Below, piece after piece: positions 16,698-23,968 of a DNA stretch of 41,913 nucleotides. The stretch is taken from NCBI RefSeq assembly GCF_007483685.1, contig NZ_VMKN01000002.1, positions 1 to 41,913 of the forward strand, read 5' to 3'. The DNA comes from Litoribacter populi. Its GTDB lineage: Bacteria; Bacteroidota; Bacteroidia; Cytophagales; Cyclobacteriaceae. A model generated the notes under the pieces. That model made no database searches. It saw only the letters and a list, made by a program, of their open reading frames with translations, and was not told the origin of the DNA. Position 1 is the stretch's first letter. Every line of letters starts with the position of its first letter. A program made the translations under genes and the position numbers.

Positions 16698-17811
16698 CTT
16701 TTAACGTGGGAAATACCGCTCTCCCTTTCCAATATAGCGTTGTAAATAAAACCTTCCAAACTATCAGAAGGGTATAGACTGGATGAATTGCACTTGCTAT
16801 TAGGAGGGTGGATTTGGGAAATTGAGGCAGGTAGTGATTAAGCCCCTTTCCTAAATAATAGCAGTCAGCCAAGCCTTTGAATATCCAAATTACAAAAAAA
16901 TATCTTGAATTTTCATTCAATGGAAAAAGTAAACTAAAAGAAAACAGAAATAATATAGAAAAAACTGTCATAATCATCGGTGGAAGCTTATCAACCCAAT
17001 TTTTATTTACACTCCATTTGCTAGCCCATCTAGCCCTTTGGACAAGAAGGCTTTCCCAACTGGCCTCGGCTTTTGTTTTCACAAGCAGATCTAAGGAAGG
17101 ATCCCAAAGGATGGACTCCGAACCCCAATTTCTTTCTATTTTCTTTAGCAAAAACTCATCATCACCACTAAGGATATCCTTATTATCCTCATACCCCCCC
17201 ACCTCTAAAAATGCCTCTTTTTTATACCCCATATTGGCAGCGCTGCACATAAGGGGTTTCTTTACCGCAAAACCAAAATTGGTTACTAGCAAGATACTCG
17301 CCCATTCACCAAGTTCAAACTTACCCAACCAACCGAACCCCATAGTAGGCAAAACAGGGCCACATACCATTTTCACGTTTTGGAATTCAAATCGGGCAGT
17401 CATATATTTCACCCAATGTTTAGGCAAAATGCAATCTGCATCCGTCACCAAAACCACATCATGTTTAGCTTGAGCTACTCCTAATTCTACTGCATCTTTT
17501 TTCCCAATTCCATGGCTATCAATAACCCTCCAATCAGTTAGGCTTCTTCTTTCAATCTCATTTTGAAGGAAAAGATCACCGCTGTCTGTACTTCTGTCAT
17601 TCACAAACAACACCTCTGCTGGCTCATTTTCCTCAAGGCTATCAATTAATGTTGGAAGATTATAGAGTTCATCTCGGAAGGGAATCACAACAGTTTGTTT
17701 GTGACCGCTTCCTCCCGAGTGAATCCTCAGAGATTTTCTGGGCCATTTGGACGCCAAAATCCCAAGGACCAGAATGTAAATAAAAATCGCACCTATATAT
17801 AATATGAGCAT
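16678..17811 (-). CDS. Membrane-bound family 2 glycosyltransferase (B)
   Basis: The 377-residue GT2 enzyme has an N-terminal membrane helix (about 2-20) and a GT-A domain with TVVIPFRDELYNLPTL, VNDRSTDSGD, VTDADCILP (metal site), a GDDEFLL acceptor region and the QRARW motif (LVQRARWASKW). About three C-terminal membrane helices follow. It belongs to the same architecture as GT2-A downstream. The pair could build a polymer together, or one could prime and the other extend. It is the first gene of the seven-gene minus-strand operon, and the 106-bp gap to divergent ruvC should hold its promoter. Confidence 0.9.
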   Translation of the reverse strand: MLILYIGAIFIYILVLGILASKWPRKSLRIHSGGSGHKQTVVIPFRDELYNLPTLIDSLEENEPAEVLFVNDRSTDSGDLFLQNEIERRSLTDWRVIDSHGIGKKDAVELGVAQAKHDVVLVTDADCILPKHWVKYMTARFEFQNVKMVCGPVLPTMGFGWLGKFELGEWASILLVTNFGFAVKKPLMCSAANMGYKKEAFLEVGGYEDNKDILSGDDEFLLKKIERNWGSESILWDPSLDLLVKTKAEASWESLLVQRARWASKWSVNKNWVDKLPPMIMTVFSILFLFSFSLLFPLNENSRYFFVIWIFKGLADCYYLGKGLNHYLPQFPKSTLLIASAIHPVYTLLIVWKVLFTTLYWKGRAVFPTLKDEKQHV

Positions 17812-17917
17812 TGTTAAAAAGTGAAGGTTCCCTTTCTACCTATTTTATAAAGCTGCAGACATGAGAAAATCATGCATTTATGAAGGCACATCATAGGAAT
17901 TGCATTAAATTGCGACG

Positions 17918-18490
17918 ATGGTCAAATTAGCGAAATTAAAACCGAAAGAAAAAATAATCCTTGGCATTGACCCAGGCACCAATGTAATGGGTTATGGACT
18001 GTTACTGGTAGAAGGCAGTAGTTATAAGATTTTGCAATACGGAGTCATCCATCTGAAAAAATACGGCTCCCATGAGTTGAAGTTGAAAAAGATCTTTGAG
18101 CGGGTCACTGGAATCATTGATGAATTTCTTCCTGATACTATGGCATTGGAAGCACCTTTTTTTGGGCAAAACGTACAATCCATGCTCAAGCTTGGCCGTG
18201 CCCAAGGGGTAGCAATGGCCGCAGCTTTGGCTAGGGACATCCCAATTACCGAATATTCCCCTAAAAAGGTGAAGCAATCCGTAACGGGTAATGGTAACGC
18301 ATCAAAGGAACAAGTGGCTCAAATGCTGAAAACCTTGCTTAAGATCGAAGAATTGCCAAAACTACTGGATGCGACAGATGCCTTAGGCGTGGCCCTCTGC
18401 CACCACTTCCACGAAGGCCGCCTTCAATCCCGCGGCCGCACCGCCGGCTGGAAGTCATTCTTGGAGGAAAACCCGGACAGGGTGAAGTAA
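17918..18490 (+). CDS. ruvC: Crossover junction endodeoxyribonuclease RuvC
   Basis: The 190-residue enzyme cuts Holliday junctions during recombination, working with RuvAB. The fold's acidic residues are seen in [14 protein letters not shown] (first Asp), [11 protein letters not shown] (Glu) and [15 protein letters not shown] (Asp pair). [21 protein letters not shown] matches the family's DNA-binding segment. Length is slightly above the usual 160-180, from short ends. The last ~80 bp (about 18400-18450) are much more GC-rich than the surroundings (it contains gcggccgc). It is followed directly by the repeat-bounded GxxExxY cassette. Confidence 0.95.
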   Translation: MVKLAKLKPKEKIILGIDPGTNVMGYGLLLVEGSSYKILQYGVIHLKKYGSHELKLKKIFERVTGIIDEFLPDTMALEAPFFGQNVQSMLKLGRAQGVAMAAALARDIPITEYSPKKVKQSVTGNGNASKEQVAQMLKTLLKIEELPKLLDATDALGVALCHHFHEGRLQSRGRTAGWKSFLEENPDRVK

Positions 18491-18493
18491 AGG

Positions 18494-19063
18494 GACGCCG
18501 AGTTTCGCAGATTTTTAAATGGAGTTTCGCAGAGTCTGTTCTACCCCAAAAACTCACTTACTTTTTAAAACCCTCCTAATTTCTGATTTTAAGCTTTCGA
18601 CTTGGAAATTCAACAATAACCCAACTTTGCACCCCGTCAACTTTAAATAAGTTAAAACCTGAGCAACATGGACTTCTGTTAATTTCTCAACTGCTTTAAC
18701 TTCTACAATCACCTTGCCCTCAACTTGCAAATCGAGACGATAACCATGTTGCAACTCAAGCTTTTTGTAGGTTAAAGGCAAAATTTTCTGCTACTCCACT
18801 GACAATCCCTGCTCAATTAACTCATATGCAAGGCACCTCTCATATGTGCTTTCTAAAAGACCGGGGCCTAATTCTGAGAGCACTCTAAAAGCACAAAACA
18901 GAATCTTTTCTGTGATTTTATCTATTTTCATTATACCTGCTAAAAAATTTAGATTAAAAAACTCAGTGCTTCCTCTGTGCTCTACTCAGTGTCACTCTGT
19001 GAAAAAAATCTGCGAAAGGGCTCTGCGAAACTCTTGGCTAAACTCTGCGGAACTCCGCGTACC
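18494..19063. mobile_element. Repeat-bounded GxxExxY cassette (putative mobile element)
   Basis: The stretch between the ruvC and HIT genes is bounded by inverted repeats. The left end, plus strand, reads GACGCCGAGTTTCGCAG (18494-18510). The right end, minus strand, reads GGTACGCGGAGTTCCGCAG (19045-19063). Further copies of GAGTTTCGCAG-type words follow inside each end: plus strand 18521-18535; minus strand 19021-19035 and 19001-19020. The minus-strand gene within encodes a GxxExxY protein with an internal stop. The boundaries abut both host genes. No target duplication is visible. Mobility is inferred from inverted ends and mosaic position, not shown. Confidence 0.55.
18554..18931 (-). pseudogene. 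GxxExxY family protein interrupted by an in-frame TAG
   Basis: Read from ATG at 18931, the frame gives 46 residues (MKIDKITEKILFCAFRVLSE, then LGPGLLESTYERCLAYEL...), a TAG at 18791-18793, then 78 more residues in the same frame (LPLTYKKLELQHGYRLDLQ, then VIVEVKAVEKLTEVHVAQVL...). Together they make the full 125-residue GxxExxY family length, with the signature GLLESTYE and the PD-(D/E)XK-like core D..V...VIVEVKA. Only one codon is broken, probably CAG or AAG to TAG. This suggests recent inactivation, or read-through. A shorter start at TTG 18781 would drop the signature. The function of the family is unknown; a nuclease-like fold has been suggested. Confidence 0.8.
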
Positions 19064-19068
19064 TTTGT

Positions 19069-19461
19069 TTATAAAGCTTCCCTAATCCGCTCCGCAATTT
19101 CCGCCAACTCATTCTGCTCGAGCTTTAACTTCGGGCGGGTGAAGTTGATATCGTCCATGGTGCGGAGGGGGACTAGGTGGATGTGGACATGGGGAACCTC
19201 CAAACCGATTACCGCCACCCCTACCCGGGTACACTTGATAGACTTGTCTATTGCCTTGGCCACTTTTTTGGCAAAGACATTTAGTCCCGCAAGCACATCG
19301 TCCTCAAGGTCAAAAATATAATCCACTTCCTGTTTGGGCACTACCAACACATGTCCTTTAACAAGGGGCTGAATGTCGAGAAAAGCAATGTAATAGTCAT
19401 CCTCGGCCACGATATGGCCTGAGATTTCTCTGTTGATGATTTTAGTGAATATTGATGCCAT
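19069..19461 (-). CDS. HIT family protein (nucleotide hydrolase/transferase)
   Basis: The 130-residue protein has the histidine triad HVHIHLVPL (about 101-109, H-x-H-x-H). Typical N-terminal family features are FTKIINREISGHIVAEDD and LVVPKQEVDYIFDL. HIT proteins hydrolyse nucleoside phosphoramidates or dinucleotide polyphosphates; the precise substrate cannot be read from sequence. It follows greA on the minus strand, after a strong terminator. Its stop codon lies 5 bp from the right repeat end of the GxxExxY cassette. Confidence 0.93.
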   Translation of the reverse strand: MASIFTKIINREISGHIVAEDDYYIAFLDIQPLVKGHVLVVPKQEVDYIFDLEDDVLAGLNVFAKKVAKAIDKSIKCTRVGVAVIGLEVPHVHIHLVPLRTMDDINFTRPKLKLEQNELAEIAERIREAL

Positions 19462-19473
19462 AGTTTTATTACA

Positions 19474-19503
19474 AAAAAATCCCGGTTGAGCTACAACCGG
19501 GAC
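19474..19503 (-). terminator. Intrinsic terminator of greA
   Basis: On the minus strand the stem CCCGGTTG/CAACCGGG with loop TAGCT is followed by seven T. It lies just after the greA stop, upstream of the HIT gene. Confidence 0.88.
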
Positions 19504-19509
19504 ATGATC

Positions 19510-19983
19510 TTAATAATTAATTTCCAATACTTCAAACTCAACAGTACCTGCAGGTGCGTTGATTTGGGCTATTTCACCCACCTTTTTACCCATGAGGCCT
19601 TTTCCAAAAGGGGACGCCAATGAAATCTTGTTTGCTTTCAAATCTGCCTCTTCCTCCGAAACAAGCATATAGGTTACGGTCATACCGTTTTTGACATTCT
19701 TGATCTTTACGGTACTCAAGATACCTACCTTGGAAGTATCCATTTTGGAATTGTCCAACACCCGGGCATTTCCTACTACTTCTTCAAGCTTCGATATCTT
19801 AAGCTCCAAAAGACCCTGGGCGTCTTTGGCAGCATCATATTCGGCATTTTCACTCAAGTCCCCTTTGTCGCGGGCCTCGGCAATCTGCTTGGCAATATCA
19901 TGTCTGCCTTTTGTCTTCAACTCTTGAAGTTCATCCTTGAGTCTCTTCAAGCCTTCTTCAGTGTAGTATTGTATTTTTCCCAT
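19510..19983 (-). CDS. greA: Transcription elongation factor GreA
   Basis: The 157-residue factor rescues backtracked RNA polymerase by stimulating transcript cleavage. The N-terminal coiled coil (about 1-75) carries the acidic tip ARDKGDLSENAEYDAAKDAQ, whose Asp/Glu reach the polymerase active site. The C-terminal domain has the family pattern SPFGKGLMGKKVGE and ends with VEFEVLEI. Length is normal (~158). Transcription probably starts near 20070, about 85 nt upstream, and the leader contains a terminator-like hairpin (20011-20046). Confidence 0.96.
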   Translation of the reverse strand: MGKIQYYTEEGLKRLKDELQELKTKGRHDIAKQIAEARDKGDLSENAEYDAAKDAQGLLELKISKLEEVVGNARVLDNSKMDTSKVGILSTVKIKNVKNGMTVTYMLVSEEEADLKANKISLASPFGKGLMGKKVGEIAQINAPAGTVEFEVLEINY

Positions 19984-20010
19984 GTCTATTTTTGAATTAC
20001 TATGGCTATG

Positions 20011-20046
20011 AAAAACAAAAAGAACGGTCTCATTGCTGAAACCGCC
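20011..20046 (-). terminator. Terminator-like hairpin in the greA leader
   Basis: On the minus strand the stem CGGTTTCA / TGAGACCG closes a GCAA tetraloop (GNRA type) and is followed by TTCTTTTTG. It lies between the proposed greA promoter and the greA start codon. It could act as an attenuator of greA. Alternatively it may simply end the upstream flavodoxin transcript, whose stop is 85 bp away. Confidence 0.65.
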
Positions 20047-20075
20047 TTTCCCTAAATTTCTTATAATCTGTATTA

Positions 20076-20106
20076 CAAAGGTATGGTATTAGTAACGTAT
20101 AAGCAA
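20076..20106 (-). promoter_or_regulatory. greA promoter (Bacteroidota type)
   Basis: On the minus strand, TTG (20104-20106) is followed after 20 bp by TACCTTTG (20076-20083). The predicted start near 20070 leaves a leader of about 85 nt ahead of greA, with the hairpin at 20011-20046 inside it. Confidence 0.6.
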
Positions 20107-20128
20107 TTTTAAGGTTTAAAAAGTAGTT

Positions 20129-20605
20129 TCAAAGCCTAATCTCACCCAATTGAGCAACCAATGGCCTCAAAGCTTCCCTATCCATTTTGTCTTTACTTTC
20201 CCGAATTCCTTTAAATCGAAGCATCAACTTATAAACAAATCCAATCTTTTTAAAATCAATTTTACCGTAAATCTTATAATAGCCTTTCAACCCGTTCCTG
20301 ACATGCTCTGGTATCAAAAGATAGGAGGCCTTAGATTCCTCAGAATCCGAAGGAGACATTCCAACCACCAATAAATACACATCCTTTTCCTTTAGCTGAT
20401 CCCAATTATCAACAAGAAACTTCATGCCCCCCACTTCCCCTACATAGATTGAACTACAAACTACAATCCTGTCGTAATCCTGCAGCTTGCCAGTGTCAAT
20501 GTCTTTCATAGCTACAAGGTCACCCTTACCCAGATCTTCCTGCAGCCATTCAGCATACTGCTTGGCACTGCCAAATTTGGTTTGATATAGAATTAAAGTT
20601 TTCAA
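20129..20605 (-). CDS. Flavodoxin-domain protein (HemG-like)
   Basis: The 158-residue flavodoxin-fold protein has the FMN phosphate-binding loop in LILYQTKFGSAKQYAEWL (about 4-21) and the second flavin loop around VVCSSIYVGEVGGM (about 48-61). This arrangement, with a basic C-terminal part (FVYKLMLRFKGIRESKDKMD), is like the HemG class of protoporphyrinogen oxidases, which take electrons to menaquinone. No other haem gene is nearby, so it could also be a general flavodoxin-type reductase. It stands alone between greA and the gamma-glutamyltransferase gene. Confidence 0.8.
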   Translation of the reverse strand: MKTLILYQTKFGSAKQYAEWLQEDLGKGDLVAMKDIDTGKLQDYDRIVVCSSIYVGEVGGMKFLVDNWDQLKEKDVYLLVVGMSPSDSEESKASYLLIPEHVRNGLKGYYKIYGKIDFKKIGFVYKLMLRFKGIRESKDKMDREALRPLVAQLGEIRL

Positions 20606-20890
20606 AGCATATTTGATTTTTAGTTGAACTTTTTCTTGTCAGGTGACTGATGTCATAAAACCAAAAACTGTCATATCAGCTGTGTATCAATCTAATCGAT
20701 AAACATAGAATTTTCTATAAGTATCATTGCTGACAGGTCTTATCTAAATAAATCCTTACTTTTTACCTTAACGAGATAATGCTTTTCGTAGTTTTTTCTC
20801 TAGGTAAATTGAAGTGGAAAGCCTGCCTTTTAACTGCAAATTGAAATTCTATATAATGCTTAAAATACGAATGATGAAAAAAATGAATTC

Positions 20891-22732
20891 CTACCAAGCA
20901 ATCCCATAATCCTCTCCATGGTTACTACTTCCACCCCAGAAGGTGCCGTGCTCCCAATCAAACCAGATTGCATTGATCGGGCCAGAAGTCCTCTCTTGGA
21001 AATCCATTTTAAAGCCTCGCTTTTTCAGGTCATTTCTTATCCAATTGGGAGTCTCGGAACTCAAGGTAATGGCTCCCGGCTTGCTCTCATGGGCGCCAAA
21101 AGAAGACTGCATCTGATAGCTGTTGATATTGGCCGCCTCTGCAGCTTCCTGCACGTTCATATCAAACTCCACCACATTAAGGAAAAATTGCAGCAGGTTT
21201 TGATCTTGGGTATCTCCACCTTGCACGGCAAAAGAAAGGAATGGCTTACCATCTTTCAAAGCCATGCTTGGGGTCAAGGTTACTCTTGGGCGCTTACCTG
21301 GGGCAAGTACATTGTACGGATTCAGCTTTTCATCCAGCACAAAACTCTGCATCCTTTGACTTAGACCAATTCCGGTTTCCCCCGCAATCACTGCTGGCAC
21401 CCAGCCTCCACTTGGCGTAATGGATAAAACCCAACCCTCTGCATCGGCTGTCTGAACAGTGGTGGTCCCTAACAGAAACTCTTGCAAGAATGGATCTTCC
21501 AATCCCGAAATAGGTTTTCCAGGTTCATGGAAACTCAAGGACTCACCCCTTTTTTCCAATAAATGCTTATAAGGGTTCGATCCCCCCTGAAAAGGATAAG
21601 GCTCCCCTGGCCCCATATCCTCCACATTGTTCTCTTTAATCAATTTAGACCTTTCCTTAGCATATGCTTTGGAGAGAAGTCCGTCCATAGGGCTATAGGG
21701 TTCAAAATCTGGATCTCCATAATAAAAATCCCTGTCAGCAAAGGCTAAACTCATGGTTTGATAAATGGTATTGATATAATTAGCTGAATTATACCCCATT
21801 TTTTTCAAATCAAAATTTTCAAGGATATTCAAGGACTGAAGCAATGCCGGCCCCTGCGTCCATTCTTTCAATTTGAAGACATCAATCCCTTTATAATTCA
21901 CATGCAATGGATCCTCGATTTTAACCTGCCAGTTTGCAAGGTCTTCCATTTCAAAAAGCCCCCCCTGTACCTGAACGCTCCTTACGATTTCTTCAGCGAT
22001 GTCGCCGGTATAGAACCTGTCATATGCCAATTGAAGCGCTTCCTTCCTGCTTTTCCCTTCCTCCAAAGCCTTTTGCTCTGTATCCACAAGCTTTTTCAAG
22101 GTTTGGTAAAGATCCTCTTGCACGAATATTTCCCCTGCCTTCGGAGCTTCTCGTTCTTCACCCAAATGAGGCAAAAAAACAGCTTTGGAGTAAGACCAAT
22201 CTTTGATTTTATCTTTGTTGGCTTCAATTTGATTGGCCGTTTGCGCTTCTATAGGGTACCCTTGTGCCATCTGCATAGCGGGAGCCAATACTTCCTTCAG
22301 GCTCATAGTCCCATATTCAGCAAGCATGGTAATAATACCGCCAAATGTCCCAGGAGTAGTAGCTGCTAAAGGCCCAAAAGCAGGCGGGTATTCCATATCG
22401 TTTTCTTTGAAATATTCAACTGTTGCCCCTGATGGTGCTACTCCTAATGCATTAATACCAAAAACCTTCTTTTGCTTCGGATGATAGATCAGGGCCTGTG
22501 TCTCCCCTCCCCAGCTCAACACATCCCACATTGTACAAGTGGCCGCCAACATAGCACATGCCGCGTCCACTGCATTGCCCCCTTTCTGAAAGGTCATCGC
22601 TCCCGCTGTAGCAGCCAGAGGTTTTCCAGTGATTGCAACCCAGTTTTTACCATGTAAAACTGGCTTTTGAGTAGTTTGGGCATTTAGGTTAAACGTAATG
22701 ATAATTAGAAAGACTGATAAAAATTTCTTCAT
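20891..22732 (-). CDS. Gamma-glutamyltransferase family protein, exported (divergent)
   Basis: The 613-residue N-terminal-nucleophile hydrolase starts with a signal peptide (MKKFLSVFLIIITFNLNAQ). The N-terminal part has family features (FQKGGNAVDAACAML, ALGVAPSGAT, ATTPGTFGG). The proposed autoprocessing nucleophile is about Thr423 in LLGTTTVQTADAEGWVLS, with the small subunit following. Two typical elements are altered: the His of TTH is Thr here, and the usual G-x-x-GG-S oxyanion stretch reads VQGGDTQDQN. It may therefore act on another gamma-glutamyl or acyl substrate rather than glutathione. It would act in the periplasm. It is followed by AT-rich sequence, with no clear terminator. Confidence 0.85.
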   Translation of the reverse strand: MKKFLSVFLIIITFNLNAQTTQKPVLHGKNWVAITGKPLAATAGAMTFQKGGNAVDAACAMLAATCTMWDVLSWGGETQALIYHPKQKKVFGINALGVAPSGATVEYFKENDMEYPPAFGPLAATTPGTFGGIITMLAEYGTMSLKEVLAPAMQMAQGYPIEAQTANQIEANKDKIKDWSYSKAVFLPHLGEEREAPKAGEIFVQEDLYQTLKKLVDTEQKALEEGKSRKEALQLAYDRFYTGDIAEEIVRSVQVQGGLFEMEDLANWQVKIEDPLHVNYKGIDVFKLKEWTQGPALLQSLNILENFDLKKMGYNSANYINTIYQTMSLAFADRDFYYGDPDFEPYSPMDGLLSKAYAKERSKLIKENNVEDMGPGEPYPFQGGSNPYKHLLEKRGESLSFHEPGKPISGLEDPFLQEFLLGTTTVQTADAEGWVLSITPSGGWVPAVIAGETGIGLSQRMQSFVLDEKLNPYNVLAPGKRPRVTLTPSMALKDGKPFLSFAVQGGDTQDQNLLQFFLNVVEFDMNVQEAAEAANINSYQMQSSFGAHESKPGAITLSSETPNWIRNDLKKRGFKMDFQERTSGPINAIWFDWEHGTFWGGSSNHGEDYGIAW

Positions 22733-22782
22733 GGTTATATTTAAGGTAAGCGAATATTAGTACTGAAAAGATAAGAATTGAA

Positions 22783-23565
22783 TTATTCGGAAGGCTCTGG
22801 CCAAAGTGGCTCATAGCCATCAAACAATGAATTGTAAAAGCTAAAAACCATGTAAAGGCTATTGTTTTCGTTTAGGTTCAGCTTATTTGTCGATATAAAC
22901 CCATGAACTTCACTCTCATTCCCTTCAAAAATCTTTATAAGCTTTTTCTTCCTCCTAGGCACTTCCAACAAATGCTTACCCTTTACATAGTAATAGATAT
23001 TCTTCTTCTTGATCTCATCATCCCTATTCCCAATCATCAAAGCGGTGTTATAGTTAGCACGCTTCAAAGAAGTGACCGTCCGCCGAACTAACGGAAGCTC
23101 CCCATCAACCAAGATCTCAAAAAATCCAGAGACAGGAGCATTATCCTCCAAAAACTCCATTCCATTGACAAAATATCGCGGTACTTGGTGGACAGAATCA
23201 ATCCACACCAAATTGTGCACCCGCAATCCTGGGATGGTTTTGACCTTGTCACTATTTGGGGAAATCGCCTCAAATTGATGGCTTTCTATATTATATCGCA
23301 CCAGGTGATCGGTGAGAATTTGCTCATTCTTATAGAGCATGAGCGTTGTTTTGTTCCATTTTGGATCTAAATAAAAATTCCCCAATACACGTTTGGGCTC
23401 TTCCGGGATGCCATACACCATGTTTCCCCCTACAAAATTTGGGCGGTTGCGTAGCGTTTCCTGGATATTGGTAGCCCTGATCGTTTTTTGCAAACCTTCG
23501 GTCTGGCCTAGTACTGGGGAGATTATTCCGAAAAAAATCACCACATTGAATATTACCTTTTTCAT
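22783..23565 (-). CDS. Secreted protein of unknown function
   Basis: The 260-residue product has a signal peptide (MKKVIFNVVIFFGIISPVLG). Its mature part is rich in charged and aromatic residues and has no repeats, sorting domain or motif I recognise. Segments such as VLGNFYLDPKWNKTTLMLY and YYYVKGKHLLEVPRRKKKL suggest a mostly beta-structured periplasmic protein. It lies 50 bp upstream of the gamma-glutamyltransferase gene on the same strand, so the two may be cotranscribed. Homologs probably exist only in related Bacteroidota. Confidence 0.75.
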   Translation of the reverse strand: MKKVIFNVVIFFGIISPVLGQTEGLQKTIRATNIQETLRNRPNFVGGNMVYGIPEEPKRVLGNFYLDPKWNKTTLMLYKNEQILTDHLVRYNIESHQFEAISPNSDKVKTIPGLRVHNLVWIDSVHQVPRYFVNGMEFLEDNAPVSGFFEILVDGELPLVRRTVTSLKRANYNTALMIGNRDDEIKKKNIYYYVKGKHLLEVPRRKKKLIKIFEGNESEVHGFISTNKLNLNENNSLYMVFSFYNSLFDGYEPLWPEPSE

Positions 23566-23968
23566 ATCCCTCTCATTTACATTTAAATATAAGACTTCTC
23601 ATTAAAAAGTAATAGTTCGGCACACATAAAATCGTAGACCAACTAGGTAAGGAAGAATAACCTTTTATGCCTCCACCCCTTCTCCATAAGTTTTCTGTGA
23701 TATACAATAAACCCTTAACTACGAGAAAACTCCAACTATCCTGGGCTATACCCACTCCGTATCCACTCCGAATCCAATCCGTACCCTCTCCGTATCCACT
23801 CCGTATTATATCATAGTGGATACGGTTTAGAAACGAGTTGAAAAGGATGTGGATTTGAAGTGAGTTTATTGCAGGGTATACTAAAACATTTCCCTGACTT
23901 ATGGCAGAATTAAAGTAAACCAGGTTTTAAAGGCAGGCAGACCCACTTAAGTATAAGGTAAAAAATGT
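23566..23968. other. Intergenic region with an 11-bp tandem repeat
   Basis: This 403-bp AT-rich spacer separates the secreted-protein gene from the hydroxyacid dehydrogenase gene. I see no ORF with plausible composition. Its main feature is a five-copy 11-bp tandem repeat at 23752-23806 with a following inverted copy (separate entry). Upstream signals for the secreted-protein gene should lie near its left end. Confidence 0.6.
23752..23825. repeat. Five tandem copies of an 11-bp repeat plus an inverted copy
   Basis: The repeat units are CCACTCCGTAT, CCACTCCGAAT, CCAATCCGTAC, CCTCTCCGTAT and CCACTCCGTAT (23752-23806), all exactly 11 bp. After 8 bp comes AGTGGATACGG (23815-23825), the perfect complement of the stretch at 23790-23800, so the last unit can fold into an 11-bp hairpin. 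An 11-bp period is close to one DNA turn, which would place each unit on the same face. Whether it is a protein-binding array or a slippage product is unknown. Confidence 0.9.

Noticed and set aside
18400-18450. GC-rich patch at the end of ruvC as a sign of transfer
   Set aside because: It is short and within a frame that matches ruvC to its end. It is not enough to claim transfer.
21902-22369. 155-residue plus-strand ORF inside the gamma-glutamyltransferase gene
   Set aside because: It is an antisense shadow of a full-length recognised gene.
22783-23565. Plus-strand ORFs of 61-70 residues across the secreted-protein gene
   Set aside because: They are shadows of the minus-strand gene, which has a signal peptide and better composition.
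23752-23806. CRISPR array
   Set aside because: The units are 11 bp and directly joined, with no spacers of normal size and no cas genes in the window.
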